From JBKHXU01 sp046565865 (GTDB lineage Bacteria; Pseudomonadota; Gammaproteobacteria; Acidiferrobacterales; Sulfurifustaceae), in contig JBKHXU010000167.1 in assembly GCA_046565865.1 (NCBI GenBank), forward strand, positions 1 through 18,843: a stretch of 18,843 nt of DNA. Direction: 5' to 3'. A model generated the notes under the pieces. The model did not search any database. It was not told where the DNA came from and worked only from the letters and a program-made list of their open reading frames with translations. Position numbers and translations under genes: made by a program. This document shows, piece by piece, positions 13,494-18,843 of the stretch (positions are counted from its first letter, which is position 1; each line of letters opens with the position of its first letter).

Positions 13494-14630
13494 TCAGCGG
13501 TTTGAACGCGGCCGGATATCGGCGGACGAACGGGGTTTGGCGGCATTCGATCTTACGCCGCCATTTCGATTCGTGGCCTTCAGCTTCCAGATGAATCCAT
13601 CGAGGATGTAGTGCGTGAGCTGCGGCACGGCCAGAAGCGACACAACGAGCGCAAGCGCGGCCGAGTCCTCGAGCTTGGGAAGATCGGCGAAGCCGACAAA
13701 TGCTGACAAGTGCTCGCGCCATACCAAGCCGTGCCATAGACCCTCTTCCACATAGGCGAACAGCAACAGCAAACCGAGAAAGACCGGCAAAAACGGGACG
13801 GAAAATACGTAGCTCGACCGCAGACCGCCGAATAGCCTTCGCGCCGGCGTTACCTGTGCCTGGCGGCGGCCGTATATCCAGATCAGCGCCAGGTAGGGGA
13901 TGCCGTGGCTGACGACGTTGGTGACGGTAAACGCCATATCGCCGTTGAGCAGGACAATGCCCACATACCAGGCGCCCGCAGTACCGATCACGACATACTG
14001 CTTCGGCCAGTTGACGTGACCGCTCGCGCGGTAAGCCGCCGCTTCCTTGATGGCGTAGGCGGCAAGGCTGAGCAGGTACGCCGCCAGCACCGGCGCATGC
14101 ACCGCGGCCGGTAACGTGAAGAAATCGCCTTCGATAAACCAGTGAAATTGGCGTGGATGTGTGTGCCAGTAGACCAAGGGATAGATCGTCGCAAGATAGA
14201 TCACGCTACGATCTATCCAGCGATGCAGCGTTACGGAACGTTCGCGACGCGCGTAGAGCACCATGAATCCGTATTGTTGGCGCACGAAATGAAACACCGC
14301 GATATAAGCCAGCACGCGCCAAAAGACGGCCGGGCCGGCCGCGTACAGCAGCGCGCCGCCGACCCATGCCAGCAGCGGAACAACGGTATATAGCGTACGG
14401 CGCGCGTTGAACTCGACCGGGTCGAAATAGGTGCGATACAGCGTGCTATACACGTGCGCCACATCGATCGCGAGTATGAACACGACCCAGGCCCACAGCG
14501 GCACGCCGCTGTCATCGCCGAACGCGTCGCGGAACGCCAGCACGAACGCGACCGCAAAGAACGGCGGTGCGAGGATGAAAGCACCGTCAAGCCAGCGCGA
14601 ATGGATCCAAGGCGATGCGCGTGCCGTCAT
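13494..14630 (-). CDS. Multi-span membrane protein of unknown function with spaced histidine motifs
   Basis: Not recognised. The 378-residue product has about nine or ten hydrophobic segments and a basic, polar C-terminal tail (from about residue 350). Histidines recur in or next to spans with similar company: DVAHVYSTLYRTYF (His59), FHFVRQQYGF (His114), VSHGIPYLALIW (His242) and LTHYILDGFIWK (His340). This pattern resembles membrane enzymes that bind metal through helix-borne histidines, such as Brp/Blh-type carotenoid oxygenases, but that is inference and no family match is claimed. The ATG at 14630 shares ATGA with the stop of the flavoenzyme gene. The longer frame from 14915 was rejected because its first 95 residues are an Arg-rich shadow of that gene. 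Confidence 0.85.
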   Translation of the reverse strand: MTARASPWIHSRWLDGAFILAPPFFAVAFVLAFRDAFGDDSGVPLWAWVVFILAIDVAHVYSTLYRTYFDPVEFNARRTLYTVVPLLAWVGGALLYAAGPAVFWRVLAYIAVFHFVRQQYGFMVLYARRERSVTLHRWIDRSVIYLATIYPLVYWHTHPRQFHWFIEGDFFTLPAAVHAPVLAAYLLSLAAYAIKEAAAYRASGHVNWPKQYVVIGTAGAWYVGIVLLNGDMAFTVTNVVSHGIPYLALIWIYGRRQAQVTPARRLFGGLRSSYVFSVPFLPVFLGLLLLFAYVEEGLWHGLVWREHLSAFVGFADLPKLEDSAALALVVSLLAVPQLTHYILDGFIWKLKATNRNGGVRSNAAKPRSSADIRPRSNR

Positions 14631-16312
14631 ACGGCGTCGGCGTTCCCCTTTCGCCCCACGGCGCGCAACACCTGGTCGGCCGCCTGCACGCCGCGGTATT
14701 GCGCCTCCTCGAAGATCGATATCCCGCTCATGTCGGAGTGTGCGAAATGAACGCGGCCGAAAGACTGTTGCATGCGTCGCCGCGCCGCGCCCCACAAAAA
14801 CCCCACGCCCGGGCCGCTCATGCCGTGGCCCCAGATCCAGATGTCGATCGCGGCGATGTCTTCTTTTATCCCACGATGCATGCGTTCGAGATCGGCGACG
14901 ATGCCCGGGATCCAATCGGCGTGCTTGTTGGCGAGCGCGATGGAGCGCGCTTCGCGTTCCGGGATGGCGTCGAGCGGTCGGTAGTACGTGATGACGGTTT
15001 TTTTGGGGAACGCCCGCAGCGCTTGATGCGTCGCGACGATGTAGCCGAGAGAATCACTGTGGTAGCTAACATTGTCCCAGGACAACGGCGCGCCGGGACC
15101 GCCGGGCAGACGATTCAGCGTGATATTGGCAACCAGCCACGGCGTATATGCAAGCCCGGCCGGCACGCCGTGCCGGTTCGCATCCACGCCACGTATCACG
15201 TGCGCGGCGACGAAACGCGGTGCGGTAAAAATGACGTGGCGCGCGCGCACGCGCGTCGTTCGTCGCGCCGTAACCGCCTCGTACTCGAGCGACGCTTCGC
15301 CGGTCCCATTCTCGATGGCGAGCACCATCGCGTCGGTGCGAATGTGCTGCGCCACGCGCTCGCGCAGACGCTCCACCAGCCAGCCGTTGCCTTCCGGCCA
15401 GGTCAGAAGCGAACCTCCGTCGACGTTGGCCGCCACGGCATCACGCGCGGCGAAGTAGTGAACGCCGGCCCAGGCCGACACCTTATCTAAGCCCAGGCCA
15501 TAATCGTCGCGGCAGCCGTAGTTCACGTACCAGCGCAGATATTTGGAGTCCCAACCGCGGCGTGCCATGAAATCGGCCATGGTGATGCGATCGAGCGCCT
15601 GCAGCTCGGGATCGCGCGAACTCAAATCGAGCGGGATGGTAAAGGCGCGTCGGCCGTCGCGACCACGCATATTCTTGTACCGCTCCATGGTGCGGAAGAA
15701 ATCGTCGTACTGGCGTTGGTCCGACTCGGTCAGCGCCATCTGCGGCAAGACACCTTCCTGCCAGCGCCCTTGCAGGTACAACCGCTCTTGGGGATCGGCA
15801 CACACGTGCAACTCGTCGTAGATCGGACGGCCGGCGGCGTCGCGGCCTTTGATCACACCGATCTCTTCTAACAGGCGATGCACGAGCCGCGCATCCCGGC
15901 CCGGTAACGGCAGATAGTGAGCGCCCCACGGATACGCGCTCACCGCATTGCGGCCGTAAGCGGCGTTGCCGCCGACGTGCGGCTCGATCTCCAGCAGCAC
16001 GAAGTCGTGGTACCCGTTGCGATGCAACCACCACGCTGCGGACAGGCCGGCGATGCCGCCGCCGACGATGACGGTTTCTATCGTCTCCACCGGCCCCGCT
16101 GAATGGCCGACGCTCGGCTGGCGCAGCCGATGCCCAAGGTGTGCCGACGGGCCGAGCAACCGCCCATCGATGGATTGCGAACGGCGCGTGAAGCCGAAGT
16201 ACGCCGCGGTCGCGATGCCCGCGGCGCCGGTAGCCCCGACGAGCGCCTTCAAGAACGCACGCCGCCCGCCGGCGCGCTTAGTGATGGACGTAGCGCGACC
16301 ACTCGTCTTCAA
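14627..16312 (-). CDS. Tat-signal FAD-dependent oxidoreductase, amine-oxidase fold
   Basis: A 561-residue flavoprotein. The N-terminus carries a twin-arginine motif GRRAFLK (Arg17-Arg18) followed by ALVGATGAAGIATAAYFG, indicating export of the folded, FAD-loaded enzyme. The dinucleotide-binding loop VIVGGGIAGLSAAWWL lies at 81-96, followed by an acidic strand end in LLEIEPHVGG. The C-terminal flavin-contact region (FAHSDMSGISIFEEAQYRGVQAADQVL) matches the amine-oxidase/phytoene-desaturase superfamily. The substrate is unknown; candidates are amines, given the adjacent spermidine-synthase-like gene. The start is a TTG at 16312, giving a 35-base overlap with that gene. No ATG or GTG in frame would keep the Arg pair, so the TTG is preferred with some doubt. 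The stop couples to the membrane-protein gene as ATGA. Confidence 0.88.
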   Translation of the reverse strand: MKTSGRATSITKRAGGRRAFLKALVGATGAAGIATAAYFGFTRRSQSIDGRLLGPSAHLGHRLRQPSVGHSAGPVETIETVIVGGGIAGLSAAWWLHRNGYHDFVLLEIEPHVGGNAAYGRNAVSAYPWGAHYLPLPGRDARLVHRLLEEIGVIKGRDAAGRPIYDELHVCADPQERLYLQGRWQEGVLPQMALTESDQRQYDDFFRTMERYKNMRGRDGRRAFTIPLDLSSRDPELQALDRITMADFMARRGWDSKYLRWYVNYGCRDDYGLGLDKVSAWAGVHYFAARDAVAANVDGGSLLTWPEGNGWLVERLRERVAQHIRTDAMVLAIENGTGEASLEYEAVTARRTTRVRARHVIFTAPRFVAAHVIRGVDANRHGVPAGLAYTPWLVANITLNRLPGGPGAPLSWDNVSYHSDSLGYIVATHQALRAFPKKTVITYYRPLDAIPEREARSIALANKHADWIPGIVADLERMHRGIKEDIAAIDIWIWGHGMSGPGVGFLWGAARRRMQQSFGRVHFAHSDMSGISIFEEAQYRGVQAADQVLRAVGRKGNADAV

Positions 16313-17777
16313 AGTAACGCACCAGGATCTGATTGTTCAGTTTGTTGACCGCCTCGACGTCGCGGCGCATGTCATTAGGAAAGTGCAGCATCTGGCGCAC
16401 GGTTTCGGCGCTGACGAACTTGAGGCCGTCGGGAAAGCGGGTCGGCATGGTAAACGGCCGCTTGGTCGCGATCGTGTAGCCCCATTCGCCGAACGACGGC
16501 ACGTACGCATGGTACGGCGTGGTTGCGAAACCGACCGAGCGCAATGTCCGGTCGATACACCAGAACGAGCGCGGCGCTACGTAAGGCGACGTACTTTGCA
16601 CGGCAACTACGCCGTCGTCCTCGAGCGCCGCGTATAGCAAGCGATAAAAGCTATTGGTGTACAACTTGCCGATGGAGTAGTTGGTCGGATCCGGCAAATC
16701 GACCACGATGAAATCGTAGCGCCGCCCTGGTGCGCGCAGCCAAATAAACGCATCGGCATTGACGATGGTCAACTTTGGTGACGCCAATGCGCCCTGGTTG
16801 AGTCGTATCAAGGTATCGTGCGAACGGAAAAGAGACGTAATATCGGGGTCCAGATCGACCAACGTTACCGACTGAACACTCGGATACTTTAATACCTCGC
16901 GCGCGGCCAACCCGTCGCCACCGCCCAGGATTAGCACGTGTTCCGGCGCATCGAGTGATGCCAAACCCACGTGCACCAGCGCCTCGTGATAGCGATACTC
17001 GTCGCGCGAACTGAACTGCAGATTTCCGTTCAGGTGAAGCCGCAAGTCATCGCCGGCGTTGGTCAGCACGATTCGCTGATATTTCGAGTGCTTGGCATAA
17101 ATGATTTTGTCGGCATACGCCGCGGTCTCGGCCCACGACATGATGCGCTCGGCGTAGACGAACCCCAGCACCAGCCCGATCAACACGGCCACCGCCGAGC
17201 CGCGCAACAGGCGCACCCATGGCAGCTCGTGCCGGAATAGGTAGAGCGCCCACAAACCGACGAGCACATTGATGATGCCGAACAGAAACCCGGAGCGCAC
17301 GAGCCCGAGTTGCGGTACGAGAATCAACGGGAACAATAATGAGGCCAATAGCGCACCCACGTAGTCGAAGGTGAACACCTTGGCGATGAGATCTTTGAAT
17401 TCAAAATGCGACTTCAGGATGCGCATCAACAACGGGATTTCGAGCCCGACGAGCGTGCCGGTAATCGCCACTGTCGAATACAGCAACACGCGAAAACTGG
17501 CGACATGCTCGAACGCGGCAAACAACAGCGCCGCCGAGGTGCCGCCGACGAGACCGATCAGGATCTCGACTTCGATGAAAACGAAAATGAGGTTGCGGGT
17601 AACGTATTTCGACAGATACGAGCCGATCCCCATCGAGAACAGATAGACGCCGATGACGGTGGAGAACTGGGTGACCGAGTCGCCAAGCAGGTAGCTCGCG
17701 AGCGCCCCCGAAATCAGCTCATAGACCAGCCCGCACGTGGCGATGACGAAAACCGAAAACAGCAACACATAAGCCAC
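16278..17777 (-). CDS. Membrane-bound spermidine-synthase-like aminopropyltransferase
   Basis: A 499-residue fusion of an N-terminal membrane domain and a C-terminal SpeE-like methyltransferase-fold domain. Seven hydrophobic spans lie at about 2-22, 37-58, 63-89, 96-118, 135-155, 160-181 and 190-209. The synthase domain shows QFSSRDEYRYHEALVH (254-269), the nucleotide-binding loop LGGGDGLAAREVLKY (284-298), VTLVDLDPDI and VVDLPDPTNYSIGKLYTNSFY, which keeps the Asp expected at the amine site. SpeE uses decarboxylated SAM to add an aminopropyl group to putrescine; the substrate of membrane-bound members is not established here. The start is GTG at 17777, 16 bases after the DUF350 gene. Membership in an operon with DUF350 and DUF4178 genes suggests an envelope role rather than bulk polyamine synthesis. 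Confidence 0.9.
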   Translation of the reverse strand: MAYVLLFSVFVIATCGLVYELISGALASYLLGDSVTQFSTVIGVYLFSMGIGSYLSKYVTRNLIFVFIEVEILIGLVGGTSAALLFAAFEHVASFRVLLYSTVAITGTLVGLEIPLLMRILKSHFEFKDLIAKVFTFDYVGALLASLLFPLILVPQLGLVRSGFLFGIINVLVGLWALYLFRHELPWVRLLRGSAVAVLIGLVLGFVYAERIMSWAETAAYADKIIYAKHSKYQRIVLTNAGDDLRLHLNGNLQFSSRDEYRYHEALVHVGLASLDAPEHVLILGGGDGLAAREVLKYPSVQSVTLVDLDPDITSLFRSHDTLIRLNQGALASPKLTIVNADAFIWLRAPGRRYDFIVVDLPDPTNYSIGKLYTNSFYRLLYAALEDDGVVAVQSTSPYVAPRSFWCIDRTLRSVGFATTPYHAYVPSFGEWGYTIATKRPFTMPTRFPDGLKFVSAETVRQMLHFPNDMRRDVEAVNKLNNQILVRYFEDEWSRYVHH

Positions 17778-17793
17778 GGCGCCGCTCTAGCCC

Positions 17794-18012
17794 TCAGCCA
17801 TGAATCGCGGAGGCAATAATGAGCGCCATGCCGATGGTGAAAGCGCCGGTGACGATCGCCAGCGCCGTGTTGTGCTCCTCGACGATCTCTTTCCAAAACA
17901 ATCCCGGCGTAATCTTATCGAAAATCCAAAACGAGACGCCGAGCACCACGAGGCCCACGACCGAAAACAGTAGGGCGTTCAATACCAATTTGAAACCGAA
18001 AACCGCTTCCAT
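17794..18012 (-). CDS. DUF350 (YjfL-like) small membrane protein
   Basis: A 72-residue protein with two hydrophobic spans: LVLNALLFSVVGLVVLGVSFWIFD (about 9-32) and ALAIVTGAFTIGMALIIASAI (about 50-70). Between them lies the polar loop KITPGLFWKEIVEEHN, whose EI..EHN..A pattern is typical of DUF350, the family of E. coli YjfL. The role is unknown; in E. coli yjfL sits with the PspA-like yjfJ in a membrane-associated cluster. The ATG at 18012 is chosen because GAGGAG precedes it by six bases; the longer frame adds unrelated residues. It lies 23 bases after the 48-residue gene and 16 before the synthase gene, so an operon is likely. Confidence 0.88.
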   Translation of the reverse strand: MEAVFGFKLVLNALLFSVVGLVVLGVSFWIFDKITPGLFWKEIVEEHNTALAIVTGAFTIGMALIIASAIHG

Positions 18013-18035
18013 CGCATGCTCCTCATCGTTAGAGT

Positions 18036-18182
18036 TTACTTGTGACTGAACCCTTGCTGACTCTGCCCTTGCGGGCTCCACTGACCGGACTTTACCGAGT
18101 CCCAAACGGTCCAGCCGAGGCCGGACGCATAAACGAACACGGCACATACGGCGATGCCGAAGACGATGTAAATTTTTTGCAT
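18036..18182 (-). CDS. 48-residue single-span membrane protein of unknown function
   Basis: Not recognised. The product starts MQKIYIVFGIAVCAVFVYAS, one strong hydrophobic span, and continues with the tail GLGWTVWDSVKSGQWSPQGQ ending QQGFSHK, rich in Trp, Gly, Ser and Gln. It fits tightly between the DUF4178-like gene (5-base gap) and the DUF350 gene (23-base gap) on the same strand, which supports real coding. The ATG at 18182 is chosen because the longer frame from 18266 overlaps the upstream gene and its added residues lack any signal or family pattern. Translation may be coupled to the upstream gene since no close Shine-Dalgarno sequence is seen. It could be a small accessory subunit of the DUF4178/DUF350 membrane assembly (inference). 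Confidence 0.75.
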   Translation of the reverse strand: MQKIYIVFGIAVCAVFVYASGLGWTVWDSVKSGQWSPQGQSQQGFSHK

Positions 18183-18187
18183 CACGC

Positions 18188-18843
18188 TTAATCGTCCTCG
18201 GACCAGTACGGTGAGAAATCGCTGGTCGACCAACGCGATTTCTCGAAGCTGCGCGTGCGCCACCACACTATGGCGGGCACGACGGTAAGCAACACCAACG
18301 CCAGCCAGAAGTTCGACCAGGTGACGACGTCGCGCCGCACCGTCAATATGTATGGACGCTGGGTGAAACCGGATGGCCGAATGTTGAGGTGATACGTGCC
18401 CGCTGGCACCAATGACAACACCACCCGGCTGCGGCGGCTGCCTTCCGACCAGTACTCGCCACCGTCGTAACCGTGGTAGTACTCGGCGCCCTGTTCGAAT
18501 TCGCGCACCTCGCCGGTACCGTCATTGACGAGATCGATATCCAAACCGATCCAGTTGTTGTCGACGCCCGTATCGAGATCGAAACCGAGATTGGCCATCT
18601 CTTCGGAAACGGTGAACGGCTCGGTGACGGTCGGCATGCTGCCCTCCAGCATGCGCCGAAACACCACGTCGTTTGAGGATGTCAGCGCGACCCCAATCTG
18701 CAGCACGACGAGCGCTGCGACGAACCCCAACCATGCCTTGGCAATACCCGGGAAAATGCTGGATACGGTCGACGGCTGGTTCGGTGCCACGCCCTTTTGC
18801 CACGGCATCGGTTTGTCGATCTGAAACGCGGCCTTCACCGTCT
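18188..18843 (-). CDS. C-terminal part of a DUF4178-type membrane protein (cut by window edge)
   Basis: The frame stays open to the right edge, so 218 residues are visible and the N-terminus is missing; the GTG at 18838 is not a credible start. In order it has a span (IAKAWLGFVAALVVLQIGVALT), a beta-rich extracytoplasmic region of about 110 residues containing YYHGYDGGEYWSEGSRRS and VPAGTYHLNI, a second span (NFWLALVLLTVVPAIVWW) and a short cytoplasmic tail (RSFEKSRWSTSDF, SPYWSEDD). This two-span C-terminal module resembles that of DUF4178 proteins, which carry the DUF4178 domain further N-terminal; that domain is not visible here, so the name is provisional. It is the first visible gene of the operon with the 48-residue, DUF350 and synthase genes. 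Confidence 0.65.
   Translation of the reverse strand, partial: TVKAAFQIDKPMPWQKGVAPNQPSTVSSIFPGIAKAWLGFVAALVVLQIGVALTSSNDVVFRRMLEGSMPTVTEPFTVSEEMANLGFDLDTGVDNNWIGLDIDLVNDGTGEVREFEQGAEYYHGYDGGEYWSEGSRRSRVVLSLVPAGTYHLNIRPSGFTQRPYILTVRRDVVTWSNFWLALVLLTVVPAIVWWRTRSFEKSRWSTSDFSPYWSEDD
18213..18244. repeat. Near-perfect 32-base inverted repeat inside the DUF4178-type coding region
   Basis: GAGAAATCGC (18213-18222) and GCGATTTCTC (18235-18244) are perfect complements. The 12-base interior contains its own palindrome TGGTCGACCA, so the whole folds into a long hairpin with only a two-base asymmetry. It lies 23 bases before the stop codon of the gene and would form in the mRNA just upstream of the 48-residue gene. 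Confidence 0.6.

Noticed and set aside
14615..15490. 291-codon plus-strand frame opposite the flavoenzyme gene
   Set aside because: Arg/His/Gly-rich antisense translation; the minus-strand flavoenzyme has clear FAD motifs.

Overview
The window reads as a high-GC proteobacterial chromosome, most likely gammaproteobacterial, with a betaproteobacterial origin not excluded. The evidence is the gene order: gatC-gatA diverging from mreBCD, then mrdA-rodA-mltB-rlpA-dacA, a D-amino-acid aminotransferase, lipB and lipA. No rRNA, tRNA, CRISPR array or insertion sequence was seen.

Left and centre (1-13159). The 5' part of gatA and all of gatC (minus strand) encode subunits of the Asp/Glu-tRNA amidotransferase. 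They share a divergent control region with mreB. From mreB rightward, twelve genes run on the plus strand: mreB, mreC, mreD, mrdA (PBP2), rodA, mltB, rlpA, dacA, dat, lipB, lipA and an ElyC-like gene. Many are fused by stop/start overlaps: mreC/mreD, mrdA/rodA, mltB/rlpA and dat/lipB share 4 bases, lipB/lipA 11 and rlpA/dacA 23. Together they build the elongation machinery (MreBCD scaffold, RodA glycosyltransferase, PBP2 transpeptidase), trim peptidoglycan (MltB, RlpA, DacA), supply or recycle D-amino acids (Dat) and make lipoate (LipB, LipA). Two palindromic elements interrupt the run. One is a REP-like hairpin between mreD and mrdA. The other is a repeat-like sequence at rodA/mltB that supplies the mltB start codon.

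Convergent gap (13160-13493). It holds a candidate 66-residue glycine-rich lipoprotein gene (minus strand) and a small set of repeats.

Right (13494-18843). A compact minus-strand operon, visibly less GC-rich at its upstream end, encodes in order of transcription: the C-terminal part of a DUF4178-type membrane protein (cut by the window edge), a 48-residue single-span protein, a DUF350 protein, a seven-span membrane protein with a spermidine-synthase domain, a Tat-signal FAD oxidoreductase of the amine-oxidase fold, and a multi-span membrane protein with spaced histidine motifs. This is the most interesting part. It looks like an uncharacterised envelope system pairing aminopropyl-transfer chemistry with an exported flavoenzyme. 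A positive-inside reading suggests that the synthase domain may also face the periplasm.
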